Of a DNA stretch of 64,000 bases, positions 47,660 to 56,017 are shown in pieces (position 1 is the first letter of the stretch; each line of letters begins with the position of its first letter). The DNA lies in contig NZ_FZNW01000004.1 in assembly GCF_900188115.1 (NCBI RefSeq), positions 1 through 64,000 on the forward strand, read 5' to 3'. Below the pieces are notes generated by a model. That model ran no database searches. It saw nothing but the letters and a program-made list of their open reading frames with translations, and had not been told where the DNA came from. The position numbers and the translations under genes were made by a program. The stretch is from Haloechinothrix alba (GTDB taxonomy: Bacteria > Actinomycetota > Actinomycetes > Mycobacteriales > Pseudonocardiaceae).

Positions 47660-47971
47660 TTACCGGCCGAGCCGCCCGCGGCCCAGGTTCAGCAGCGCCA
47701 TCGCGAGCTGGCGCCCTTCCGGTCCGAGTTCCCCGTAGCGGGTGAGTACGTCCATCTCCCTGTTGTAGACGATCCGGGTGCCGCCCGCGGCCATTCGCGC
47801 GGCGCCGATCCGGCGGGAGACGTCGACCCTGCGCTTGATCAGCCTGAGAATCTCGTCATCGAGCCAGTCGATCTCGTCTCGGAGTTGGTCGACGTCGGCG
47901 GTCTCGGCGGTATCAACGTCGGAGACTGGTTCTTCGTCGTGCTCCGCGCCTTCCGGTGCCCGTGTTGTCAT
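47660..47971 (-). CDS. chorismate mutase (AroQ type)
   Basis: A 103-residue all-helical AroQ protein converting chorismate to prephenate for phenylalanine and tyrosine. The core RDEIDWLDDEILRLIKRRVD matches the first AroQ helix and SRRIGAARMAAGG the region after it. It corresponds to the cytoplasmic chorismate mutase beside uvrD1 in mycobacteria. The ATG at 47971 has GGAGGATCAC immediately upstream; the frame is open a further 33 codons, but this start is better. There is no signal peptide. Confidence 0.9.
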   Translation of the reverse strand: MTTRAPEGAEHDEEPVSDVDTAETADVDQLRDEIDWLDDEILRLIKRRVDVSRRIGAARMAAGGTRIVYNREMDVLTRYGELGPEGRQLAMALLNLGRGRLGR

Positions 47972-48288
47972 GTGATCCTCCGGTCGGTCCGGATGTCGCC
48001 AGTCCCCTGAGACAACGAAAGCCCCAGGGTCTGCTGACTCCGGGGCTTGCTGTGATTGCTGGCTGTGCACTACGCGATCACGGGAGCCGGAGTCCGGATC
48101 CCGTAGAAAAATCGAGTCACGTGGTGCATACAGCTATCGTGACACACTGTGGCGCCTCGCGTCGAACGGGCCGTGTGCGCAGCGCGGTCCACGGCGCCCG
48201 GCAACGACCGCTCCGGCGCTGTGCCGCAATCCGCCCGGGGCACTCTGCCCGCTCGGATGTCCGTGCGTACCGGTAGCGTGGTGAGGCG
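47972..48288. other. divergent region between chorismate mutase and pcrA
   Basis: A 317-base region. It contains a terminator-like hairpin in the chorismate mutase leader (48019-48048) and presumably promoters in both directions. A TCGAAC half-site at 48162-48167 has no matching second half, so pcrA does not carry a perfect LexA box here. Confidence 0.45.
48019..48048 (-). terminator. hairpin in the chorismate mutase leader
   Basis: On the minus strand AAGCCCC (48048-48042) pairs with GGGGCTT (48025-48019), followed by TTCGTT. It lies 48 bases before the chorismate mutase start and may be an attenuator or a terminator of upstream minus-strand transcription. Confidence 0.4.
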
Positions 48289-50694
48289 ATGAGCACCCTG
48301 TTCGACCGCCCCGGGGCGTACGCTCCGAGTACGGCTGACCACCCGGACCTGCTGGCCGACCTCAACGATGCGCAACGCGACGCGGTGACCCACACCGGTG
48401 GTCCCCTGCTCGTCGTCGCCGGAGCCGGATCCGGCAAGACCCGGGTGCTGACCAGGCGAATCGCGTACCTCCTCGCGGAGCGGGGCGTGCACCAGGGCCA
48501 GATCATGGCGATCACCTTCACCAACAAAGCAGCGGCCGAGATGCGTGATCGTGTCGGTGAGCTGGTCGGGGTGCGCTCCAACACGATGTGGGTGTCGACC
48601 TTCCATTCGATGTGCGTGCGCTTGCTGCGGCGGGAGGCGAGGACGGCCGGGCTCGGGTCGAACTTCTCCATCTACGACGCCGACGACTCGAAGCGCCTGC
48701 TCACCCTGGTGGCCCGCGATCTGGACCTCAACACCAAGAGGTACACGCCGCGTACGCTTGCCGGCCAGATATCCAACCTGAAGAACGAGCTGGTCGACCA
48801 CGAGGATGCGGCATCGAAGGCGAGTAACGAGCTCGAGCGCAAGGTTGCCGAGGTGTATGCCGAGTACCAGCGCAGGCTCCAGCTCGCCAACGCGCTCGAC
48901 TTCGACGACCTCATCATGCGCACGGTGCATCTGCTGCAGGCGTTTCCCGAGGTCACCGAGTACTACCGGCGGCGATTCCGGCACGTGCTCGTCGACGAGT
49001 ACCAGGACACCAACCACGCGCAGTACACCCTGGTGCGGGAGCTGGTGGGCACCGGAACGAGCCCGTCCGGGGTCGAGCCGGCCGAGCTGTGCGTCGTGGG
49101 CGACGCCGACCAGTCGATCTACGCGTTCCGCGGGGCCACGATCCGTAATATCGAGGAGTTCGAGCGGGACTTCCCCCAGGCGCGCACGATCATGCTCGAG
49201 CAGAACTACCGCTCGACCCAGACGATTCTGTCCGCAGCCAACGCGGTGATCTCCCGTAACCCCAACCGCAGGGACAAGCGACTGTGGAGCGATCTCGGGG
49301 CGGGCGACAGTATCGTCGGCTATGTCGCCGACAGCGAGCACGACGAGGCGGCCTTCGTCGCAGGCGAGATCGACGCGCTGGCCGACAGCGGCGAGGCCGA
49401 CTACTCGGATGTCGCGGTGTTCTACCGGACCAACAACCAGTCCCGCGTGTTCGAGGAGATCTTCATCCGGCTCGGGCTGCCGTACCGGGTCGTGGGGGGT
49501 GTGCGGTTCTACGAACGCAGGGAGGTGCGTGACGCGCTCGCCTACCTGCGGGTGCTCGCCAACCCGGAGGACACCGTCAGCCTGCGTCGCATCCTCAATG
49601 TCCCCAAGCGCGGCATCGGGGAGCGCGCCGAGGCCGCCGTCGCACACCATGCCGAGCGCGAGCGCCTCTCGTTCTCGGCAGCGCTGCGTGCCGCGGCCGA
49701 CGGGCGGATCGCTGATCTCAACCCCCGTGCACAGCGGAACATCGCGGCTTTCGTCGCGCTGCTCGACGAGCTGGGCGAACGTGTCGAGCGCGGTGACGAC
49801 GTCGCCGATGTGCTCGAGGCGGTGTTGGAGCGTACCGGCTACCGGGACGGCCTTGCCGAGTCGGACGATCCGCAGGACGCGACCCGGCTGGACAACCTCA
49901 CGGAGCTGGTGACCGTAGCGCGGGAGTTCACCGAGAGCGCCGCGCCCGCCGAGGACGCGGGGGCCGGTGACGAACTCGACGAGGAACCGGCGCTCCCTGC
50001 GGGGTCGCTTGCCGCGTTCCTGGAGCGGGTTTCGCTTGTCGCCGACGCCGACTCGCTTCCGGCTCCGGACGGTGGCGATGCCGAGGACACCGGGCAGGCC
50101 GCCGACAGCGGGATGGTCACGCTGATGACGGTGCACACCGCCAAAGGGCTGGAATATCCTGTCGTCTTCGGCACAGGCATGGAGGACGGGATCTTCCCGC
50201 ATATGCGCGCCCTGGGCGAGGAGGCCGAGCTCGCCGAGGAGCGCAGGCTCGCCTATGTCGCCGTCACCCGCGCCCAGCGCCGCCTCTACCTCTCCCGCGC
50301 GCTCACCAGGACGGCCTGGGGCCAGCCGATGAGCAACCCCGCATCGCGGTTTCTCACCGAGATCCCGAGCGAGCTGGTCGAGTGGCGACGCTCGGCCCCG
50401 TCCGCTGACTCGTTCGGCGGTTCCGGTGCGCCACGCGCCGCGACCACCTGGGCGGGCTCCGGTCAGGGGAGTGGCAAGGCGGGTCCGGTTCGCGGGACCG
50501 CGAGCACGGGCTGGAAGGACGCTGTCCCGATGAAGCTCGATGTCGGAGACAGGGTCAGCCACGACAAGTACGGGCTGGGCACCGTGGTGGCGACGGAGGG
50601 GACGGGGCCGCGCGCGACCGCGACGATCGACTTCGGCGCATCGGGGCAGCTCAAGCTGATGCTCATCGGCAGCGTGCCGATGACCAAACTCTGA
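48289..50694 (+). CDS. pcrA: ATP-dependent DNA helicase PcrA/UvrD1
   Basis: An 801-residue superfamily-1 3'-to-5' helicase acting in excision repair, restart and removal of recombination intermediates. The Walker A GAGSGKTRVLTRRIAYL, DEYQDT (Walker B), QNYRSTQ (motif IV) and VAVTRAQRRLYL (motif VI) are all present. The C-terminal region (about 690-800) ends with the KxGxGTVV-type Tudor-like segment DKYGLGTVVATEG used to bind RNA polymerase. ATG 48289 is clear. The chorismate mutase neighbour matches mycobacterial gene order. Confidence 0.96.
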   Translation: MSTLFDRPGAYAPSTADHPDLLADLNDAQRDAVTHTGGPLLVVAGAGSGKTRVLTRRIAYLLAERGVHQGQIMAITFTNKAAAEMRDRVGELVGVRSNTMWVSTFHSMCVRLLRREARTAGLGSNFSIYDADDSKRLLTLVARDLDLNTKRYTPRTLAGQISNLKNELVDHEDAASKASNELERKVAEVYAEYQRRLQLANALDFDDLIMRTVHLLQAFPEVTEYYRRRFRHVLVDEYQDTNHAQYTLVRELVGTGTSPSGVEPAELCVVGDADQSIYAFRGATIRNIEEFERDFPQARTIMLEQNYRSTQTILSAANAVISRNPNRRDKRLWSDLGAGDSIVGYVADSEHDEAAFVAGEIDALADSGEADYSDVAVFYRTNNQSRVFEEIFIRLGLPYRVVGGVRFYERREVRDALAYLRVLANPEDTVSLRRILNVPKRGIGERAEAAVAHHAERERLSFSAALRAAADGRIADLNPRAQRNIAAFVALLDELGERVERGDDVADVLEAVLERTGYRDGLAESDDPQDATRLDNLTELVTVAREFTESAAPAEDAGAGDELDEEPALPAGSLAAFLERVSLVADADSLPAPDGGDAEDTGQAADSGMVTLMTVHTAKGLEYPVVFGTGMEDGIFPHMRALGEEAELAEERRLAYVAVTRAQRRLYLSRALTRTAWGQPMSNPASRFLTEIPSELVEWRRSAPSADSFGGSGAPRAATTWAGSGQGSGKAGPVRGTASTGWKDAVPMKLDVGDRVSHDKYGLGTVVATEGTGPRATATIDFGASGQLKLMLIGSVPMTKL

Positions 50695-50754
50695 ACCGAC
50701 ACGCCCGGAAGCGCACCCTCGTGCGGCAACGCGCAGATGCATGGTACAAGTGTG

Positions 50755-50770
50755 TCGAACGAATGTTCGA
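50755..50770. promoter_or_regulatory. LexA (SOS) box upstream of the small gene at 50810
   Basis: TCGAAC-GAAT-GTTCGA, a perfect 6-4-6 palindrome identical to the mycobacterial SOS consensus. It lies 39 bases before the ATG at 50810 and 61 bases after pcrA. Confidence 0.85.
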
Positions 50771-50809
50771 TCGACAGAGTCGAGGCGGTGCCGACATGGG
50801 GGGTGCGAG

Positions 50810-51088
50810 ATGGATGAGTGGTTCCCGCTGTTCGCGGCCGCAGTGTGGCGGTACCTGGACGCGGCCGCCCGTCGGGCGGGTTCGGATCCTTCCGCGGCAG
50901 CGGTGGACGTGCGTACGCTCGCTGCCGCGTGGCGCACCCTGCTGCGCGTTCACGGCGGGATCCAGCACGGTGGTTCCTGCGCGCGGTGCGTGCGTAGGCG
51001 CAGGCGCGGCGGCGGGCGCGTCGAGGCGTGCTCGGTCTGGCAGGTGGCGATCGGCTACTTCGTGCGGCGGCCACCGGGCGACCGCTGA
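50810..51088 (+). CDS. small Cys-containing helical protein, predicted LexA regulon
   Basis: A 92-residue protein of unknown family. It begins MDEWFPLFAAAVWRYLDAAA, has VRTLAAAWRTLLRVHGG, then a HGGSCARC segment (C-x2-C) and a basic run (RRRRRGGGR), and ends CSVWQVAIGYFVRRPPGDR. The Cys/His group HGG..HGGSCARC and the basic run suggest metal or nucleic-acid binding, but this is inference. GGGGGG lies upstream of the ATG. A perfect LexA box sits 39 bases upstream and no gene intervenes, so damage induction is strongly predicted. Confidence 0.65.
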   Translation: MDEWFPLFAAAVWRYLDAAARRAGSDPSAAAVDVRTLAAAWRTLLRVHGGIQHGGSCARCVRRRRRGGGRVEACSVWQVAIGYFVRRPPGDR

Positions 51089-51212
51089 CCATGCGGAGCG
51101 GTCGCGGCCCCCTGTGGTGCGCCCGGGACATTCTCCGCCTGGCGGCCGGCTCGTCCGGACATGTTGCTTCCGGGTACTGCCCGCCGACCGAGCGGGATGC
51201 GGGTCAACGCTG

Positions 51213-52043
51213 TCAGTAGTGGATCCCGTGCTGGGCCAGCCATGTCAGCGGATCGAGCTTGGCACCGCCGTCCCCCTGCCACACCTCGAAATGCAGGTGC
51301 GGTCCGGTCGACTGGCCGCGGTTGCCGACCTCGGCGATCTGCTGGCCGGCCTCGACTCGCTCGCCGGGCGCTACCGAGTAGCTGTTCATGTGGCCGTAGA
51401 CGCTGACATGGCCGTCGTCGTGCTGAATGCGTACCCACAGGCCGAACCCGCTGGCCGGACCGGCTTCGATCACAGTGCCATCGGCTGCCGCGTGGACCGG
51501 GGCACCGATCGGGGCCGCGACGTCGATCCCGTTGTGGCTGCTTCCCCATCGGGCACCGAAGGCGGAGGTGAGCGTGCCCTCGGCCGGCTTGACGACCGAG
51601 GGGCGGGCGGCCTCCTCCGCAGCTCGGCGTGCCTCTTCACGCTCGCGCTCCAGACGCTCCTGGGTGACCTCGTGGCTGGCCGCGAGCTGTTCCGCCTCGT
51701 TGCTGGCATCACTGTCGGTGTCGGCGGGCAAGACCTCGGGAGCGACCACGGGTGCGCCACCACCCATGCCCAGAGATCGCTCGCCTTCCTCCGCGTCATG
51801 GGAGTTGGCCAGTGGAGTCACACCACTGTCCGTCCCGTTGGAGGTGGTGTTGTCGATGGTCTGGCCGGCGGTGGCAGCGGCGAACGCGCCCGCGGCGACG
51901 GCGGCGACGACCATGCGACCGCGCATGGCCGAGGAAGGAGCCGGTACTCGATGTGTGCCGCGCTCACGCGTGGCGCCATCACGGACAGCCGCCGCGATGG
52001 CCGAGGAAGGTGCACGACCGCCGGGGGAGCGGTGTCTAGCCAA
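51213..52043 (-). CDS. secreted M23-family peptidoglycan peptidase
   Basis: A 276-residue protein (Rv0950c-type position next to pcrA). A basic N-terminus is followed by a hydrophobic segment (VVAAVAAGAFAAATAG), an Ala/Glu-rich linker with a coiled coil (EVTQERLEREREEARRAAEE) and a C-terminal M23 domain with SSHNGIDVAAP, VYGHM and PHLHFEVW, so the zinc ligands are intact. TTG 52043 is chosen because GGAAGG lies eight bases upstream. It cleaves or remodels cell-wall peptides. It is convergent with the SOS small gene. Confidence 0.88.
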   Translation of the reverse strand: MARHRSPGGRAPSSAIAAAVRDGATRERGTHRVPAPSSAMRGRMVVAAVAAGAFAAATAGQTIDNTTSNGTDSGVTPLANSHDAEEGERSLGMGGGAPVVAPEVLPADTDSDASNEAEQLAASHEVTQERLEREREEARRAAEEAARPSVVKPAEGTLTSAFGARWGSSHNGIDVAAPIGAPVHAAADGTVIEAGPASGFGLWVRIQHDDGHVSVYGHMNSYSVAPGERVEAGQQIAEVGNRGQSTGPHLHFEVWQGDGGAKLDPLTWLAQHGIHY

Positions 52044-52679
52044 GACTGGGGCCTTCCGTTGCTCGGGGTTGCCGGTCCGTTCAAGACCCGGGCGGGGGAC
52101 CCGGCGAGCGGTGTCGGGGGGTACCGCTCAATGACTCCGCGCGAGGCCGCACGGTGCCTGTCCTGTCTGTGACCGGACTGTAATGGGGACTGGAGGACAG
52201 TAACGAAGAGGTACCAGTATCCGCAAGATCCATCACGCGTGTCTTTGCCGTATCCCGCCTCCGGCGGTTCCGTGACGCATCGCATTACCCAAGGTAGACG
52301 GAGCGCTACTCCGATGGATGTGACTTGCGTTACGGAATCGTGTCACGCGTGGTAGAGGCGGTTGCCTCCACGCGGCGCGCTCTATGTCGTCTCAGCAGCG
52401 TCGACAGTGTGCCTTTCCCGGGTGGCCGTGCCGCGACAGGTCGGGCTACTCGGCGGTAGCTCGTGATCGCGGCCACGCTCACGCTACCGCGGTGACCGAG
52501 TTCACCGCAGGCGGGCTGCGTGTCGAGCGGCGAGGTCGCTAGGGTCGTCACATCCGATATTTCGCAGCAGCGAACTGGAGTGACCCGAACGAGCGGTAGT
52601 CACCGGTGCACAGCGAGCGCGGATGACCCGGCTCGGGAACAAGCCCCACAACAGTGGCGTGTCGTCAGGAGACTGGAGA
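52044..52679. other. divergent region between the M23 gene and sucC, with structured leader
   Basis: A 636-base region without genes. On the minus strand a promoter candidate lies at 52226-52197, leaving a leader of about 150 bases for the M23 gene with a perfect GAGCGGT/ACCGCTC stem (around 52107-52130) and a GC-rich stem further down. A second imperfect inverted repeat, TTCCGTGACGC (52268-52278) against GCGTTACGGAA (52327-52337), encloses a smaller hairpin. The sucC promoter must lie nearer 52.6 kb but was not identified. Confidence 0.45.
52197..52226 (-). promoter_or_regulatory. candidate promoter for the M23 peptidase
   Basis: On the minus strand TTGCGG (52226-52221), 18 bases, then TACTGT (52202-52197). 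The hexamers match the housekeeping actinobacterial pattern and would give a leader of roughly 145 bases. Confidence 0.35.
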
Positions 52680-53858
52680 GTGGACCTCTACGAGTACCAG
52701 GCGAAGGATCTCTTCGCTGAGCATGGAGTGCCGGTGTTGGCCGGTGAGGTGGCTGATAGTGCGGAGGCTGCGGCTGCGGTTGCGCGGCGTCTGGGTGGCC
52801 CGGTGGTGGTCAAGGCGCAGGTCAAGACTGGGGGGCGTGGTAAGGCCGGTGGTGTGAAGCTGGCGGAGTCTCCGGAGGAGGCTGCGGCTGCGGCCGAGGC
52901 GATTTTGGGTCTGGATATCAAGGGGCATGTGGCTCGGCGGGTGTTGGTGACGGAGGCGTCACAGATCGCGGCGGAGTATTACGTGTCGTTTTTGGTGGAT
53001 CGGGCGAATCGCACGTTTTTGGCGATGGCCTCGGCCGAGGGGGGTGTGGAGATCGAGCAGCTGGCCGTTGAGCGGCCGGAGGCGTTGGCGAAGGTGGCGG
53101 TCGATCCGTTGGTGGGGGTGGATCGGGCGCAGGCTGTGGAGATTCTGCGGCGGGGTGGGTTCCCGGCGGAGGTGATCGAGCAGGCCGCGGATGTGGTGGT
53201 GCGGCTGTGGGAGGCGTTCGTGGCTGAGGATGCGACGTTGGTGGAGGTGAATCCGCTGGTGTCGGATCCGGAGGGTCGTGTGTTGGCGTTGGATGGCAAG
53301 GTCGCGGTGGATGCCAGCGCGGCGTTTCGCCAGCCGGGGCATGCTGCGTTCGCCGATGTGGAGGCGACGGATCCGTTGGAGGCGATGGCTGCCGAGCGGG
53401 ATCTCAACTATGTGAAGTTGGATGGGCAGGTCGGCATCATCGGTAATGGTGCGGGTCTGGTGATGTCGACGTTGGATGTGGTCGCCTATGCCGGGGCGCG
53501 GTATGGGGGTGTGCAGCCGGCGAACTTCCTGGATATCGGTGGGGGTGCCTCGGCCGATGTGATGGCGGCCGGGTTGGAGGTGATCCTGGCCGATGCGGAT
53601 GTGGCGAGTGTGTTCGTCAATGTCTTCGGTGGGATCACCGCGTGTGATGCGGTGGCCAACGGGATCGTGCAGGCGTTCGAGCTGTTGTCGCAGCGGGGGG
53701 AGGCGGTGGACAAGCCGCTGGTGGTGCGGCTGGATGGCAACAATGCCGCCGAGGGGCGCCGCATTCTGGAGCAGGCGGGGCTGCCGCGGCTGGTCCAGGT
53801 CGACACGATGGATGGTGCGGCCGACCGGGTCGCCGAGCTCGCGAAAGCGGGGGTGTGA
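52680..53858 (+). CDS. sucC: succinyl-CoA synthetase beta subunit
   Basis: A 392-residue ATP-grasp subunit of the TCA enzyme converting succinyl-CoA to succinate with ATP or GTP formation. It starts [20 protein letters not shown] and has [19 protein letters not shown]-grasp EVNPLV and GIFG-like [11 protein letters not shown]. The GTG at 52680 is preceded by AGGAGA at good spacing. Codons strongly favour G and T in the third position, unlike the end of sucD. sucC and sucD are three bases apart. Confidence 0.96.
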   Translation: MDLYEYQAKDLFAEHGVPVLAGEVADSAEAAAAVARRLGGPVVVKAQVKTGGRGKAGGVKLAESPEEAAAAAEAILGLDIKGHVARRVLVTEASQIAAEYYVSFLVDRANRTFLAMASAEGGVEIEQLAVERPEALAKVAVDPLVGVDRAQAVEILRRGGFPAEVIEQAADVVVRLWEAFVAEDATLVEVNPLVSDPEGRVLALDGKVAVDASAAFRQPGHAAFADVEATDPLEAMAAERDLNYVKLDGQVGIIGNGAGLVMSTLDVVAYAGARYGGVQPANFLDIGGGASADVMAAGLEVILADADVASVFVNVFGGITACDAVANGIVQAFELLSQRGEAVDKPLVVRLDGNNAAEGRRILEQAGLPRLVQVDTMDGAADRVAELAKAGV

Positions 53859-53861
53859 GTG

Positions 53862-54749
53862 ATGGCTATCTTCCTCGACAACAGTTCCCGGATCATTGTG
53901 CAGGGCATCACCGGTTCGGAAGGGCACAAGCACGCCCGGCGGATGCTGGCGGCCGGGGCGAACATCGTCGGTGGGGTCAATGCCCGCAAGGCCGGCCAGT
54001 CGGTGGATCTGGACGGGCAGTCCCGGCCGGTGTTCGGCTCGGTGGCCGAGGCGATGGCCGAGACGGGGGCGAATGTCACGGTGCTGTTCGTGCCGCCGGC
54101 GTTTGCCAAGGACGCGGTGATCGAGGCGGTCGATGCCGGGATCGAGCTGGCGGTGGTCATCACCGAGGGCATCCCCGTGCACGATGCGGCCGCGTTCTGG
54201 GCCTATGCCTGCTCGGCCGGTAACACCACCCGTATCGTGGGGCCGAACTGTCCCGGTGTGATCAGCCCGGGCCGGTCCAACGCCGGCATCATCCCGGCCG
54301 ATATCACCGAGTCCGGCCGCATCGGGGTGGTGTCCAAGTCGGGCACGCTGACCTACCAGCTGATGTACGAGCTGCGCGATATCGGCATCTCCACCGCCGT
54401 GGGTATCGGCGGGGACCCGATCATCGGCACCACCCACATCGACGCCATCGCCGCCTTCCAGGACGATCCCGACACCGACGTGATCGTGATGATCGGCGAG
54501 ATCGGCGGCGACGCCGAGGAACGCGCCGCCGACTACATCGCCAGCCACGTCACCAAACCCGTCGTGGGCTACGTCGCCGGGTTCACCGCCCCCGAAGGCA
54601 AGACCATGGGACACGCCGGCGCGATCATCTCCGGCTCGGCCGGCACCGCCGACGCCAAGAAACACGCCCTGGAAACCGCAGGCGTCCGCGTCGGCAAGAC
54701 CCCCAGCGAAGCAGCCGAACTCGCCCGCGAACTCTACAAACAACTCTGA
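53862..54749 (+). CDS. sucD: succinyl-CoA synthetase alpha subunit
   Basis: A 295-residue subunit that binds CoA and carries the phosphohistidine. It starts [20 protein letters not shown], with the CoA-binding [16 protein letters not shown] and the active His in [10 protein letters not shown]. The ATG at 53862 is preferred; a GTG one codon earlier is possible. Codon choice changes within the gene from GAG/AAG to GAA/AAA and C-ending codons in its last third. Confidence 0.96.
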   Translation: MAIFLDNSSRIIVQGITGSEGHKHARRMLAAGANIVGGVNARKAGQSVDLDGQSRPVFGSVAEAMAETGANVTVLFVPPAFAKDAVIEAVDAGIELAVVITEGIPVHDAAAFWAYACSAGNTTRIVGPNCPGVISPGRSNAGIIPADITESGRIGVVSKSGTLTYQLMYELRDIGISTAVGIGGDPIIGTTHIDAIAAFQDDPDTDVIVMIGEIGGDAEERAADYIASHVTKPVVGYVAGFTAPEGKTMGHAGAIISGSAGTADAKKHALETAGVRVGKTPSEAAELARELYKQL

Positions 54750-54774
54750 ACGGTTCGTAGGGATCGACACGGCG

Positions 54775-54812
54775 AGCGGGGCCGGGCACAGTGATGTGTG
54801 CCCGGCCCCGCT
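54775..54812 (+). terminator. terminator after sucD
   Basis: A perfect 15-bp stem (54775-54789 against 54798-54812) with an 8-base loop, 25 bases after the sucD stop. Confidence 0.85.
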
Positions 54813-55027
54813 GGTATGCCGGGGAACCGGACCGGGCCCGCGTCCGTCGCACCGCGTGGCGTGGGCTAGCGTCCGTCCTGTCGGCTGCAGGTGCAGCCTG
54901 TTACCGGAGCTGAGGGAGCGCCGTGCGGCGGGTGGACGGCGCGCTCCCGCTGGGGCGAGCGGCCCGGTGCGCGGGTTCGTCCACCGGTGCATGGCCCGAC
55001 CCGTGACGACGACACAGGAGCGAAGAC

Positions 55028-55840
55028 ATGACGATGCCGAGCAGCGGGTTCCCGGCGCAGGGCCCCCAGCAGGCACAGCAGGCCTACCGGCCGCAGCCGA
55101 ACCCGCAGGCACAGGGCACCCAGTTCCTCCCGTCGGTGCCCGGGCACGGATCCGGTGGCACCGGCCGCCCCGCCCCACCGCTCGGGTTGATCCTCGCGCT
55201 GGTCGTCACCGCCCTCGGTGTCGGCAGCTACTTCGTCAGCTTCGCTGATGTCGTGCCCGCTTCCAGCCCCAAGGTGATGTTCTTGCTGGTCGGCGGTCTT
55301 CTCGCTGCGTTGCACGCACTTCCCGGCGGGCCGAGGAGCCTGCCGTTCGCCGCGTTGCTGAGCGTGACGGGATTCCTCCTGGCGCTGAGCGCGATGATCG
55401 ACGCGGCATCGGTGGCCGGGCCGCTCGTGGTGTTGCTGATCATGGCGCTCCTGCAGATGGCGGCAGCGGTGGTCGCGTTGCTGCTCGAGTACGGGGTGCT
55501 CCCGCCGCCGAGCCAGCAACCGGCTCCACCGCAACCCGGCCAGTACGTGCAACCGGGGTCACAGAGCCCGTACGGGCAGCAGATGCCACCCCAGCAGCAG
55601 ACCCAACAGCAGCCCCAGCACGGGGCGTTCGGCACACCTGCCCCGCAAGGGGCGCAGTCCCCGGCGCACGGGTACCCGCAGCCGGGCCAGTTCGCCGGAC
55701 CGGCCGCCGGCCAGCAGGAGCAGGTCCCGTCGCCGCAGCCGACACAGTATGCACCGCACCAGGGCCAGTTCCACCAACACTCCGCCACGCAGGCGCAGAG
55801 CGGCTCCGAGTACGCCGAAGGGGAGCAGCGCGCCGACTGA
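55028..55840 (+). CDS. DUF5336 membrane protein (Rv0954-type)
   Basis: A 270-residue protein at the mycobacterial Rv0954 position after sucCD. An N-terminal Gln/Pro-rich segment precedes four hydrophobic helices (about 53-155; GLILALVVTALGVGSYFVSF, MFLLVGGLLAALHAL and others), and then a long Gln/Pro-rich tail. This layout matches the DUF5336 family, whose mycobacterial members have been reported at the cell envelope and division sites. ATG 55028 is chosen. It probably has its own promoter after the sucD terminator. Confidence 0.85.
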   Translation: MTMPSSGFPAQGPQQAQQAYRPQPNPQAQGTQFLPSVPGHGSGGTGRPAPPLGLILALVVTALGVGSYFVSFADVVPASSPKVMFLLVGGLLAALHALPGGPRSLPFAALLSVTGFLLALSAMIDAASVAGPLVVLLIMALLQMAAAVVALLLEYGVLPPPSQQPAPPQPGQYVQPGSQSPYGQQMPPQQQTQQQPQHGAFGTPAPQGAQSPAHGYPQPGQFAGPAAGQQEQVPSPQPTQYAPHQGQFHQHSATQAQSGSEYAEGEQRAD

Positions 55841-56017
55841 CGGCGCCGGGGGCGGCCGGTACGGCGCGGTCGCCACCGTTGCTAGCCCGGGAGGGTGGGG
55901 ATGCCCACAAGGTCCCGTTGCCGGCGGCGTGCCGCGGCTACTGAGGGGCGATCCGGTGCGATCGTGGTGGCAGCGTTTCTGTCGGGCCGCACGATGTGAG
56001 GGACGGGTGTAGCGACT

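Noticed and set aside
48162-48177. LexA box ahead of pcrA
   Set aside because: Only the first half TCGAAC is present; the second half does not match GTTCGA.
48070-50937. A 955-codon open frame antiparallel to pcrA
   Set aside because: It lies entirely opposite a complete helicase, has no recognisable domain and owes its openness to GC-rich codon structure on the other strand.
52044-52190. c-di-AMP (ydaO-type) riboswitch upstream of the M23 gene
   Set aside because: Hairpins are present, but the conserved core motifs of that family could not be found by eye; a covariance-model search would decide.
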